A program made the translations under genes and the position numbers. 51,664 nt of DNA. Source: Pseudomonadota bacterium (GTDB lineage Bacteria; Pseudomonadota; Gammaproteobacteria; Burkholderiales; Sulfuricellaceae). The notes under the pieces were generated by a model. The model ran no database searches. It was not told the DNA's origin and saw only the letters and a program-made list of their open reading frames with translations. The DNA is taken from NCBI GenBank assembly GCA_021792335.1, contig JAJYUW010000002.1:1-51664 (forward strand), read 5' to 3'. Of this stretch, positions 18,809-28,100 are shown piece by piece; positions within the stretch are counted from its first letter, which is position 1; every line of letters starts with the position of its first letter.

Positions 18809-18840
18809 CATGTTTCACGAAGTTGTTCCATGTTTCACGT
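18809..18840 (+). promoter_or_regulatory. Two CATGTTTCACG direct repeats 20 bp apart
   Basis: CATGTTTCACG occurs at 18809-18819 and again at 18829-18839, exactly two helical turns apart, ending 17 bp before the FmdE-like start. TGTTTCACGT at the second site is half of a parS palindrome (TGTTTCACGTGAAACA), but the other half is poor. A dimeric operator is possible. Confidence 0.35.
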
Positions 18841-18856
18841 TAAAAAGGATTTCACC

Positions 18857-19465
18857 ATGAACTATCCGGGGTTTTTTGACGACGTCCCCAACATCATTCT
18901 TCAAGACCCGTTGGCCGAGTTCCTTGGCGCAACGGACAAGGGCATCGTGGAATACAGCTACCTTGACGCGGTCAAGCTGGCCGGGCACTCCTGCCCCACC
19001 GTTGCCGGCGCCTACCTGATGACGCGCAAGGCGCTGGCCAGCCTGTATGGCGACGAAGCGCCGGTGCGGGGCGCGATCAGGGTTGAATTCCGCGACGGCC
19101 AGGCCGACGGCGTGACCGGCGTAATCGCCAATGTCGTCAGCCTTATTACCGGAGCCGCCCAATCCGGTGGCTTCAAGGGCATAGCCGGCAAGTTCGATCG
19201 TCGTGACCTGTTGCACTTCAACGCGGGGATCACGGCTGAAATTCGTTACACCCGCCTCGATAGCGGCATGAATGTGGCGGTGAGTTATCGCCCGGAATTA
19301 GTGCCTCCCCTGCCGACGATGAAGGAATTGATGCAAAAATTCATGGCGGGCATTGCCAGCGCTGAGGAGCGGATCGAATTCGGCCTGCTGTGGCAGGAGC
19401 GCGTCAAGCGCATCCTGATCGACAACGCCGGCAATCCCGAATTGGTCATCGTCACCGGAGACTGA
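18857..19465 (+). CDS. FmdE-like domain protein
   Basis: This 202-residue protein resembles the FmdE domain (PF02663 type), first seen next to formylmethanofuran dehydrogenase in methanogens but widespread in bacteria without that enzyme. The GHSCPTVAGAYLM motif (H44 and C46) is the usual metal-site signature, followed by GDEAPVRGAIRVEF and NVVSLITGAAQSGGFKGIAGKFDRRDL. A C-terminal zinc ribbon found in some members is absent. Its reaction is unknown. AAAAAGG precedes ATG 18857 by 7 bp. It is followed 4 bp later by a gene of unknown function that is probably its partner. Confidence 0.75.
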   Translation: MNYPGFFDDVPNIILQDPLAEFLGATDKGIVEYSYLDAVKLAGHSCPTVAGAYLMTRKALASLYGDEAPVRGAIRVEFRDGQADGVTGVIANVVSLITGAAQSGGFKGIAGKFDRRDLLHFNAGITAEIRYTRLDSGMNVAVSYRPELVPPLPTMKELMQKFMAGIASAEERIEFGLLWQERVKRILIDNAGNPELVIVTGD

Positions 19466-19469
19466 GCGC

Positions 19470-20027
19470 GTGGCCGTGGAAAACGAAATTGCCCTGCTCC
19501 TCACGCCGGAAACTGTCGAGGCGCTATGCCGCGAAACCATCAAACAGGCGCGCAGCACCAGCCATGCCCTGGCAGCCCTGATCTCCCTGCAATCCTTTAT
19601 TGCCGCCACGGCCCGCCCATCCGACCGCCATACCGGTTCCTATGAGGCAGTCAAGACGGTGGTGGAGCAGCATGCCGCAGAAATGCGCGCGCGTATCCTT
19701 GCCGAAAACGCTGAGGCACTGGCCCAGGCAATACGCCTGAGAAACCTTGCTGAGATCGCCCGGCGGCACGCGGCGCTATCCCGCAACGGCTTCTGGCAGG
19801 CGGTACTGCAGGCCATCCGGCAATTCGGGCCGGACGAACTCGATGTCGCTGCCGCCTGGGCTAACGACTGGTGCCGGGACGCCAAGGCCAGCGCCCAAGC
19901 TGCCAGCGGCTTCCCGGATGCACTGGATTTCCGGAAAGCCGGGGTCTCGGCAAGCGAATATGCTGCCATGTCGGAGATCAACGTCTACCTGGCGGAAGCC
20001 GCCCAGGGAATAAAAGAAAATCCATGA
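19470..20027 (+). CDS. Unknown helical protein coupled to the FmdE-like gene
   Basis: I do not recognise this 185-residue protein. It is acidic to neutral, Ala-rich and predicted mostly helical, with no signal peptide or membrane span. The GTG at 19470 lies 4 bp after the upstream stop; a second GTG in frame (19476) is equally possible. Two Trp- and Cys-containing segments stand out (AAAWANDWCRDAKA and SRNGFWQAVLQAIRQFGPDELDVA). The close spacing suggests one operon and a joint function with the FmdE-like protein. Confidence 0.65.
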   Translation: MAVENEIALLLTPETVEALCRETIKQARSTSHALAALISLQSFIAATARPSDRHTGSYEAVKTVVEQHAAEMRARILAENAEALAQAIRLRNLAEIARRHAALSRNGFWQAVLQAIRQFGPDELDVAAAWANDWCRDAKASAQAASGFPDALDFRKAGVSASEYAAMSEINVYLAEAAQGIKENP

Positions 20028-20039
20028 GTTGACATTCTG

Positions 20040-20240
20040 CTTATCCACATTAGCTGTGGATAAGTCTGTTGGTAAACTGTAAAAACATGTTACAAGTCCA
20101 TTACACACAAGGAAGAATGTCATTTTGACCAAATTCTAGCCATCCAACATTTATATTTAATATCAATAATATACTGATACGCCCTGATTTATCATGACCT
20201 TACGGCAAGCTCTCTTCGCTACAGCCGGTATTGTGGATGA
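20040..20240. promoter_or_regulatory. Cluster of DnaA-box-like sites beside an AT-rich stretch
   Basis: TTATCCACA (20041-20049) and its inverted copy TGTGGATAA (20055-20063) are both perfect 9-mer DnaA boxes, in a 10-bp-arm palindrome with a 5-bp spacer. TTACACACA (20101-20109) and TGTGGATGA (20232-20240) each match 8 of 9. An AT-rich run lies at about 20148-20182. No gene is seen in 20028-20363. It could be a DnaA-binding regulatory or titration site, or the promoter region of pncA. Confidence 0.5.
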
Positions 20241-20363
20241 ATCAGACATTCCACCCCCCTGTCAAGCGCTGGTTTCCAGGATTATTCCAGGTTTTAACGC
20301 CAGTATTCGTAAAACCTGACGCCGCGGGAATGACGGGATCACGGTTTTTAGAGGTGCCCTATA

Positions 20364-21014
20364 ATGAAAAAAGACAGCTTACTCCGCGAGCCCACAGTGA
20401 AATCCGGAACGGAACCCATTGCCAGCACCGCTAGCCTGCGCCCGCATGGGGGCGACGCCCTGCTGCTGGTGGATGTGCAGAACGATTTCCTGCCCGGCGG
20501 CAGCCTGGCCGTCCCGTCGGGCGACGAAACCATACCCGCGCTCAACCGTTACATCGAACTGTTCCAGCGCAACGCCCTGCCTATCTACGCCAGCCGCGAC
20601 TGGCATCCCGCCGACCATTGCTCGTTCCGGCCGCAAGGCGGCATCTGGCCGCCTCATTGCATTGCCGGGAGCGCCGGTGCGGCTTTCTCGCCTGAACTTT
20701 CACTGCCAAGCGCTGCCGTGGTGATTTCCAAGGCTGTAAACCGGGACGCCGATGCCTATTCAGGCTTCGAAGGAACGGATCTCGAACAGCGCCTGCGCAG
20801 GGAGGGCGTCACCCGTTTGTTCATCGGCGGGCTGGCGACCGATTACTGCGTCCTCAACACCGTCAAAGATGCACTATCCCAAGGCTTCGATGTGCTTCTG
20901 CTGCTCGACGGCATCCGCGCCGTCAACCTCAAGCCGGATGACGGACAACGTGCCATCGAGGAAATGACTTCACTGGGCGCCCGTCCAGTCAACTGGGAGG
21001 AAATTGCCGCGTGA
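20364..21014 (+). CDS. pncA: Nicotinamidase PncA
   Basis: PncA hydrolyses nicotinamide to nicotinate and ammonia for NAD salvage. The catalytic triad is visible: D37 (VDVQNDFLPGG), K123 and C162 (LATDYCVLNT). The metal ligands are D79, H81 and H85 (RDWHPADH). At 216 residues it is slightly long, because about 28 poorly conserved residues precede the core. A later start cannot be excluded. It overlaps the next gene by 4 bp (GTGA), which carries out the following pathway step. Confidence 0.95.
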   Translation: MKKDSLLREPTVKSGTEPIASTASLRPHGGDALLLVDVQNDFLPGGSLAVPSGDETIPALNRYIELFQRNALPIYASRDWHPADHCSFRPQGGIWPPHCIAGSAGAAFSPELSLPSAAVVISKAVNRDADAYSGFEGTDLEQRLRREGVTRLFIGGLATDYCVLNTVKDALSQGFDVLLLLDGIRAVNLKPDDGQRAIEEMTSLGARPVNWEEIAA

Positions 21015-22351
21015 ACCTTCAATCCAGCCCGCTGCTGACAGACCTTTATCAGCTCACCATGCTGCAGGCCTATTTTGACGAGGGGATGGAAGATACCGCC
21101 GTATTCGAGTTTTTCGTGCGCGACCTGCCCCCGCAACGGAATTTTCTGCTGACGGCGGGCCTGGAGCAGGTATTGCAGTTCCTGGAAAACCTGCGTTTTT
21201 CCCCCGACGAGTTGGACTGGCTCGCCGCTTGCGGCCGTTTCACCCGAGATTTCATCCGCTTTCTTGAAACGCTCCGCTTCACCGGCGATGTCCACGCCAT
21301 GCCGGAAGGCACCCCTTTCTTCTCCCACCAGCCTATCCTGCGCATCACCGCACCGGTTGCGCAGGCGCAGCTGGTGGAAAGCCGCGTCATCAACCTGCTC
21401 CATTTCCAGACCCTCATCGCATCGAAGGCAGTGCGCAGTGTGCTGGAAGCACCGGGAAAACTGCTGGTGGATTTTGGCCTGCGCCGTGCCCATGGCGCCG
21501 AGGCCGGGTTGCTGGCGGCGCGCGCCGCCTACCTGGCGGGCTACTCCGGCAGCGCCACGGTGCTGGCCGGAGCGCTGTTTGACGTGCCACTCTATGGCAC
21601 CATGGCACATTCCTACATCCAGGCACATGCCGACGAAACGGCGGCCTTCGAGCGCTTCGCCCTTTCCCACCCCACCAATACAGTCTTTCTGATCGACACC
21701 TACGACACCGAAGCGGCCGCCGAAAAAGTGGTGAACTTGGCGCCCCGTCTCGAACAGCAAGGCATCCACATCAAGGCGGTGCGGCTGGACAGCGGCAATC
21801 TTTCCGAGCATGCGCGCAAGGTCCGCCATATCCTGGACCAGGGCGGTTGCCGGGAGATCGGGATTTTCTGCAGCGGCAATCTCGACGAATACGCCATCCG
21901 GCAGCTCCTCGCGGACGGCGCACCGATCGACGGCTTCGGCGTCGGCACCCTGCTCGACACATCGGCCGACGCGCCCTATCTCGACTGCGCCTACAAGCTG
22001 GTGGAATATGCCGGCCAGCCCAGCCGCAAACGCTCGGAAGGCAAGGCCACCTGGCCAGGGCGCAAGCAAGTTTACCGCCTCCATGCCGCCGATGGCACCC
22101 TGGAACGGGATATCCTGACGCTGGAACACGACACGCATCCCGGGGCGCCGCTGATCGAACCCTTCATGCAGGCGGGGAAACGCCTGTCACCGCCGGAACC
22201 GCTGCAAACAATACGGCAGCGCGCAGCAGATGAAGTGGCGCGGCTGCCCAGGCATTTGCTGCAACTGGAAACCTCATCCCTGCCTTATACGGTCGAAATT
22301 TCCCCGGCATTGCGGAACTTGGCCGCAGCGGTCGACCGCACAGCCCATTGA
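21011..22351 (+). CDS. pncB: Nicotinate phosphoribosyltransferase PncB
   Basis: PncB joins nicotinate and PRPP to give nicotinate mononucleotide (Preiss-Handler pathway), using the product of PncA. The 446-residue protein starts at GTG 21011 inside the pncA stop. The family core is clear: LTDLYQLTMLQAYF near residue 10, VDFGLRRAHG around 155-164, a long active-site loop with GTMAHSYIQAH, KAVRLDSGNL, and FGVGTLLDTS. It belongs to the longer NAPRTase subfamily that also occurs in actinobacteria and many proteobacteria. Confidence 0.95.
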   Translation: MNLQSSPLLTDLYQLTMLQAYFDEGMEDTAVFEFFVRDLPPQRNFLLTAGLEQVLQFLENLRFSPDELDWLAACGRFTRDFIRFLETLRFTGDVHAMPEGTPFFSHQPILRITAPVAQAQLVESRVINLLHFQTLIASKAVRSVLEAPGKLLVDFGLRRAHGAEAGLLAARAAYLAGYSGSATVLAGALFDVPLYGTMAHSYIQAHADETAAFERFALSHPTNTVFLIDTYDTEAAAEKVVNLAPRLEQQGIHIKAVRLDSGNLSEHARKVRHILDQGGCREIGIFCSGNLDEYAIRQLLADGAPIDGFGVGTLLDTSADAPYLDCAYKLVEYAGQPSRKRSEGKATWPGRKQVYRLHAADGTLERDILTLEHDTHPGAPLIEPFMQAGKRLSPPEPLQTIRQRAADEVARLPRHLLQLETSSLPYTVEISPALRNLAAAVDRTAH

Positions 22352-22605
22352 TCCTGGAATCCTGGAATAAGCGATTCAGCAGGCTGTCTTATACGTTCAA
22401 GCTGGCGGGAGAATCACTGCGCAAAAAACGGGCAAAATTGACAAACCCGGAAGCTTCAGAGTAAAAACCCAAAACCCCGCGTCGCTTCGCTCCGAGTGCG
22501 TCCACTTTGCCTTGGAATGACTGTCCGCTTTGGCGTGGATTCAGTGTCCAGATTCGGCGGAATACGCAAATAGATACACCCCAAATCAGCAAGGGAGAAT
22601 ATGCC

Positions 22606-22770
22606 ATGCTTCACAAGACACGCCCCACACGCCCGCTACTCAAGAAAATGGCTGACGATCCCAGTACCATCCTTCCAGAGTCGAGCGCAAGGCGATTTGA
22701 GACGTTGTTCCAGAATGTTAACGATCGACTACAGAAGCACATGGGGCGATCGGGGGGCGGATTCCGATAA
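22606..22770 (+). CDS. Small protein coupled to fic
   Basis: This 54-residue basic protein (MLHKTRPTRPLLKKMADD...) has AAGGGAG 8 bp before its ATG and ends 3 bp before the fic start, so it is almost certainly cotranscribed. Its frame extends upstream to 22507, but that part looks like repeat debris. The usual class I Fic antitoxin motif (S/T-xxx-E-G/N) is not present; the Fic protein has its own inhibitory motif. It may be a DNA-binding or accessory small protein. The 254 bp before it carry no gene and resemble insertion-sequence end debris. Confidence 0.55.
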   Translation: MLHKTRPTRPLLKKMADDPSTILPESSARRFETLFQNVNDRLQKHMGRSGGGFR

Positions 22771-22773
22771 GCC

Positions 22774-23847
22774 ATGACAAGCACACTGAAGTTGTTCGCT
22801 GCCGGGAAGCTGTCTATACATCCGGCCACGGCCTGGTATCTCTCCGATTTGGGCGAATTTCGCGGCAAGCAGGAGCTCTACACCCGCCAATCACCGCAAC
22901 GACTCAAGGCCCTGCGAGAACATGCGCTGATCGAGAGCGCTGTGTCATCGAACCGCATTGAGGGCGTTTCGGTCGACCCTTCCCGTGTGCGCGACGTGCT
23001 GGTTTCGCCGCACCCGCTGTTTCGCGATCGCGATGAAGAGGAGGTGCGCGGCTATCGTGACGCGCTGGCATGGGTTCATCAGGACGCTGCCGGCATCACT
23101 GTTTCCGAGGAGACCATTCAGCGCCTGCATGCCATGACACGCGGCAAAATTTGGGACGCGGGGAAATACAAGGAGAAGGATGGCGACATTATCGAGCGCT
23201 ACCCCGATGGCAGCGAGCGTGTTCGCTTTCGTACCGTGTCGGCGCGCGAAACGCCAGCGGCCATGGCCGGGTTGATGGGTGATTGGCAGCGTTGCCTGGA
23301 AGAACGCTGGGTGCCGCCGTTGATCGCGCTGGCGGCCTTCAATCTGGATTTCCTGTGCATTCACCCGTTCCGTGATGGTAATGGCCGCGTGTCGCGGCTG
23401 CTGTGGCTGCTGCAAAGCTATCAGCTAGGGTACGAAGTCGGGCGCTACATCAGCATGGAGCGATTGGTTGAACAGAACAAGGACCGTTACTACGAAACGC
23501 TGGAGCAAAGCTCGCGGGGATGGCACGAAGGCCAGCACGATCCGTGGCCGTATATCAACTATGTGCTGTCGATCCTGAAAAGTGCCTACCGCGAGTTTGC
23601 CGAGCGGGTGGGAGAGGTCAAAGCGCCGCGCGGCGCCAAGCGGGATCAGGTGCTGGCCGGTATTGACAGGCTGGCTGCCAGGCCGGGGGGCTTTACGATC
23701 AGCGAACTGGAGCAGACATGCCCAGGGGTGAGCCGCGACATGGTGCGGCGGGTTTTGCGCGAGCAGCAGTCGGCGGGTGCCGTGGAATGCCGGGGACGTG
23801 GACCGGGAGCGGCGTGGGTGAGAAAAGGGGTAATTACCCCTAAGTAA
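22774..23847 (+). CDS. Class II Fic-domain protein (putative AMPylase) with C-terminal winged helix
   Basis: Fic enzymes usually transfer AMP from ATP to hydroxyl groups of target proteins. The catalytic motif HPFRDGNGRVSR (residues 197-208) is intact, with H197 as base. An N-terminal inhibitory helix with SNRIEG (59-64) marks it as class II, self-inhibited by E63. Residues about 289-350 form a winged-helix-like domain (FTISELEQTCPGVSRDMVRRVL), so it may bind DNA and regulate its own operon. At 357 residues it has the normal length of the large Fic subfamily. Its last codons contain the palindrome GGGGTAATTACCCC. Confidence 0.93.
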   Translation: MTSTLKLFAAGKLSIHPATAWYLSDLGEFRGKQELYTRQSPQRLKALREHALIESAVSSNRIEGVSVDPSRVRDVLVSPHPLFRDRDEEEVRGYRDALAWVHQDAAGITVSEETIQRLHAMTRGKIWDAGKYKEKDGDIIERYPDGSERVRFRTVSARETPAAMAGLMGDWQRCLEERWVPPLIALAAFNLDFLCIHPFRDGNGRVSRLLWLLQSYQLGYEVGRYISMERLVEQNKDRYYETLEQSSRGWHEGQHDPWPYINYVLSILKSAYREFAERVGEVKAPRGAKRDQVLAGIDRLAARPGGFTISELEQTCPGVSRDMVRRVLREQQSAGAVECRGRGPGAAWVRKGVITPK

Positions 23848-23865
23848 GGGTAATAAAGAGGGTAA
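23827..23865. promoter_or_regulatory. GGGTAA-repeat cluster with a perfect palindrome at the fic stop
   Basis: GGGGTAATTACCCC (23827-23840) is a perfect 14-bp palindrome. GGGTAA recurs at 23848-23853 and 23860-23865. It spans the fic stop codon. No T run follows, so a protein-binding site is more likely than a terminator. Confidence 0.3.
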
Positions 23866-23994
23866 CAGCAGGCGCTTCCACCAAAAGCATGCCCCGGCGA
23901 AAAAACGGAAAAATGGGATAACAGTGACAACACCTTTTCACACTTGGAAGTCAAAGCTGCGGTATTTGACTCTCCAAAATCGCTTGGTAACTGT

Positions 23995-24204
23995 CTAATT
24001 TCGGCAGTTGCAGGCCGTTCATGGTTCGATACGCCTTGCTACGCAAGGCTACTCACCACGAACGGCTTCTCACCCAGCGGGTGAATACCCCGTTCGCCCT
24101 GAGTAGCCCGCGCAGCGGGTGAAAACCCCGTTCGCCCTGAGTAGCCCGCGCAGCGGGCGTATCGAAGGGCTGGCAGTTCGTCAGCCGCAGTTTTTAGGTT
24201 CATT
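23995..24204. repeat. Dispersed ~170-bp repeat, copy 2, with a 38-bp internal tandem duplication
   Basis: This is the reverse complement of 15185-15354 along its whole length. Here one 38-bp unit (24081-24118) is repeated at 24119-24156 with a single mismatch (GTGAATACCCC versus GTGAAAACCCC). It lies 72 bp before the tyrosine phosphatase gene. The rest of the 429-bp gap 23848-24276 shows no gene. Confidence 0.9.
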
Positions 24205-24276
24205 GGTGCGAGATGTGTTGTTTTGGTGCCTCGCACGAGTTATAAAAATAGCCATAACATATTGATTGGAAAGGTA

Positions 24277-24759
24277 ATGATTAAAGTTCTTTTTGTCTGC
24301 ATGGGCAATATCTGCCGGTCGCCGACGGCCGAAGGCGTGTTTCGGCGCCAAGTCGTAGCAGCCGGGTTATCCGACATGGTCGTAATCGACTCGGCGGGCA
24401 CACATGATTACCACATCGGAAAACCACCGGACAACAGGGCCCAGCAGGCCGCGTTGAAGCGTGGCTATGACTTGAGCGGGTTGCGGGGACGGCAGGTGGC
24501 GCCCAGGGATTTTCAGGAATTCGATTATATATTGGCAATGGATGCCGATAATCTATCGTATTTACGGAAAAACTGCCCGCAGGAGCAGCAGCACAAGCTT
24601 AATTTGCTGATGGAATTCAGCGAGAATTTCAGCCAGCTCAAAGTGCCTGACCCCTATTATGGAGGCGCCAAGGGCTTTGAAAACGTGCTGGATATGGTGG
24701 AAGATGCCGCAGCGGGGCTGCTGCAGAAAATTCAGTCGCGAAAGTCTGGAGACGGGTGA
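24277..24759 (+). CDS. Low-molecular-weight protein-tyrosine phosphatase
   Basis: The active-site loop CMGNICRS has nucleophile C8 and R14 (C-x5-R-S), and the acid Asp is D125 in DPYYGG. At 160 residues it has the normal family length. ATG 24277 has GGAAAGG just upstream; a longer frame into the repeat is rejected. Bacterial members act on tyrosine kinases of capsule synthesis or on arsenate, but neither partner is nearby. It stands alone between the repeat and the large defence-like gene. Confidence 0.93.
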   Translation: MIKVLFVCMGNICRSPTAEGVFRRQVVAAGLSDMVVIDSAGTHDYHIGKPPDNRAQQAALKRGYDLSGLRGRQVAPRDFQEFDYILAMDADNLSYLRKNCPQEQQHKLNLLMEFSENFSQLKVPDPYYGGAKGFENVLDMVEDAAAGLLQKIQSRKSGDG

Positions 24760-25135
24760 GGGGCGGGGTCAATCACCCCGTGCAACGGTTAGCCCATAAT
24801 GGTTATAGTGCGTATTCTACTGAAACCCGCCACTCAAAATCATCGCAAACCCGCCACCTGTAATGTTACGTATTGGCCAGCTAATGGGTGTCTCAGTAGT
24901 GCCAGTAGCGGAAATTCAGACTGAGTGGCACAACCGTCTCCTGTTCGGCCAAAGCAGTCGGTTACGAGGGGGTCGCATTGGTCAATCCGTAGCGTCTGCT
25001 TTTGAGAGAGGCGAACGGGTGCTTTCGATACTGAGCAGTCTCGGCACCAAACCATTTGACTGCGGCCCTGGTGCTAGAGATACTCTTTCATATGCCGTTG
25101 AATTTTCTATCCTTGGATGTTTTGAAGGAGCGTTG
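24760..25135. other. Intergenic stretch upstream of the STAND-like gene
   Basis: No supported gene is present, although one frame of the next gene stays open back to 24863. An 11-bp direct repeat AAACCCGCCAC occurs at 24823-24833 and 24847-24857. Base composition begins to fall here. It probably holds the promoter of the downstream gene, but I cannot place -35 and -10 boxes with confidence. Confidence 0.4.
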
Positions 25136-28100
25136 ATGAATGCCGAAGATTTTGTAAAACTCCTTAGCCGGTCTGAGGGCGACACGCTAGACTTCAAAGA
25201 AAGGCCATATGACCTGTCTCAGGAGTATTCCCGCGTTGACTTTGTCAAAGATGTTCTTTGTATGGCGAATACGCCACGAGATGAACCAGCTTTCATTGTG
25301 TTTGGTGTGAAAGACCTACCATTCGGTGAAAAAGAGCTTGTCGGCGTAACTACTCATCTTGACGATGCGGCCCTTCAACAGCAGTTCAATGGACTCGTTT
25401 ATCCGACACCCCACTTCTCGTATGAAATAGTTAAACATGGTGGAAAGGATTTTGGTCTCATTTCTATTCCGGCACACAGAATCGGCCCGTGTGTTCCGGT
25501 GCGGGACTATAAAAACATTCTCAGGCAGTACCAAGTCTATTGCCGAAGAAGCTCAATGAATGACATTGCCCAGCCGAACGATCTTCACCGGATCATCGCC
25601 TGGATCAATGAAGGGCATAGCCTTGACTTGTCTAGTGGGAACACGAGTCACAACTGGCACGAATTTGTAGATGCGGTAGAGAATTTTACCTCCTCGCGAA
25701 ACTACGTGTTGGTTACAAATGGCATTGTCAACAATTCTGCGGAATTGGATGAAAACCTTGCACTACCACCATGGCTTGCCGTGCTGGATTTTTCTAGAAC
25801 CAATGCAGGTGTGAAAAGCCCACTGGATGCAGTACAAATAGCGTTCGGACGCACCCGTGCGCTTCACATTGTGTTGCCTGGAAAAGGCACAACTATTAAT
25901 CCAGGCACGTCTACATACTGGTATTTGGCGCGGGGCGACCAACTAACTGATCCTAGCCTTCTGGACCAAAAATTTGCGGATTGGACACGCACTCTAAAGC
26001 CAAGGTTGGGAGAGTTTTTGCGACGCTTGGTTGTACAGGTGCCTTCGCGTCCGACAACGTTTGTATTTGCTTGGTACGGCGGGTCAGACCCCTCCTTTTT
26101 GCGATCAGCAATTGAGGCATTGCTCGAAACGTTTGGTCACAATGCAACAGTCGTTGTTTTGTCAGAGGGATCGGCTGATGTCCACTCAATAATTACTGAG
26201 CTTGGCGTGGCAGCGGTACCGATTCCACAGTTTCAGCTCCTATCTGGTTTTGCCGGTACTTGGAAAAACAGGCTTCCAGAGGAAGGATCGCAAATATCGT
26301 TAATCTCAAGTTCGGGCGCACCAATTCCGTTGCTGCCGAAAGACTTGGCTTGGCTGCAGGAAGAGTTGGAGGTTGTGCACGAAGCGGTCGGGTCTATTCG
26401 ACCATATGAAGACGAATTTGATCGGCCATTCTTGCGGGGATCACAGATATCTTGGTACGAACTTGGGTTGCACGTTGACGTTGAACGCGATTTGTCCGGC
26501 AAGCTCGAAACGCTGGTTCGTTCTGACCTGAAAGATCGGCGGGCAACTAGAATTAATCTCTATCACGCACCAGGAGCCGGTGCCAGCTGCATTGCCCGAA
26601 GAGCACTTTGGTCCTTTCGCAAACAGTATCCTTGTGCAGTTTTGCATCGTACAACTCCACTAGAGACTGTCGAAAGACTCTCGTTTATTCATGCCTCATC
26701 TTCGTCCCCAGTCCTTTTGCTTGTAGACGGAGGGGATATTGCAGAAAGGGACTTGGACGATTTGTTTGGCTTGGTGGGATCACGGCATTTACCAGTGATT
26801 TTTCTACAGGTCTTGAGACGCTTCCGCAAGCAAACCGAAGGGAGGCGTTCGTTATACCTTTCTCAGACTCTGTCCCCAGTTGAAACACGTCGATTTTCGG
26901 ACGTTTTATGTCACGCGTCGCCAAGCAAAGTTCGAGATATTGAAGCGCTCGCGTCGTCCCCAGAAAGGAGCTATCACAACCCCTTTTATTTTGGACTAGT
27001 TGCGTTTGAGCAGCAATTTCAGGGACTTGAAAACTACGTGCATTTGCGCACTATTAACTTGACACCGGTTCAATCGAGAGCATTGGTAAGCATCGCTCTC
27101 GCGCATAGATATTCTCATCGACCTATTCCAGTGCAAACCTTCGCTGAAATTTTTGGAGTCCCTAAGAATAAATCAATTCTGTTAAACGACTATTTCCCTG
27201 AAGAAACCCTTGGCTTGCTTATTGAAGAGTCTTCTGGAAGATGGCGTACAAGCCACCATCTTATTGCTAGCGAGATTCTCGAGCAGGCTCTTTCGAAGAG
27301 CGCCACCGACAAACGGCTGTGGCGGCAGGGGCTAGCTGATGCAGCCCGAAAATTCGCAGAGCTTTGTCGTGGCTCTGACATGTTCATCAGCGAGGAAATG
27401 GTTGACTTGGTTCGGCGGGCGTTCATCTACAGAGACAATATTGAGATGCTTGGAAATGAAGCTGCCGGCACATCAAAGTTCGCGCAACTGATTGAGGACA
27501 TTCCTGTTGCTGAAAGTGCGCTCGAAGTACTTCGCCACCTTACAGAACTCTTCCCAGAGGATCCGCATTTCTGGGCACATCTTGGTCGTTATCACAGTAT
27601 TAAGCAGCACAATTATGAGGAAGCTCTTCGTTGCATTGATCTCGCAATCCACTTCAGTGACGATGACCATGTGCTCATTCACATGAAAGGAATGGCGATC
27701 AGGTCGAGGCTGTACCAAGGCTTTGAGCAACAGGAAGACATCGCGAACTTGGTCTTACTTGCGAAAAATGCAACAGAAACGTTTCAACGTGCCCAAGCTC
27801 TTAACCCGGATGCAGAGTACGGCTTCATTAGTGAAGCACAAATGCTAATTCGATTGATCGAATATGTCGCTGGCAAGAAGCAGCTCACTCCACTCGAGCT
27901 TGCGTCTGATCCCACCACAAGTCCACTCCTAAGAGAAGCTTTTGATCGTATCGAGGCACTTCTGGCCACGGTGCGAAGATTCCGTGAAGGCGAAGATGAT
28001 AGTAATTACGAACGGAAGTGTCGTGCATCGCTTGATGGTCTCTATGGAAATTTTGAAGTTGCCCTACAAACTTGGGACACACTGCTCTCGAGGAAAGACG

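Noticed and set aside
18831-18846. parS centromere site
   Set aside because: Only the left arm matches; 3 of 16 positions differ, all in the right arm, and no parAB is near.
20040-20240. Replication origin
   Set aside because: Only two perfect DnaA boxes and no dnaA, dnaN, gidA or parAB nearby; kept as a regulatory-site finding only.
24081-24156. Possible CRISPR from two 38-bp tandem units
   Set aside because: Units abut without spacers and belong to a dispersed palindromic repeat; no cas genes are present.
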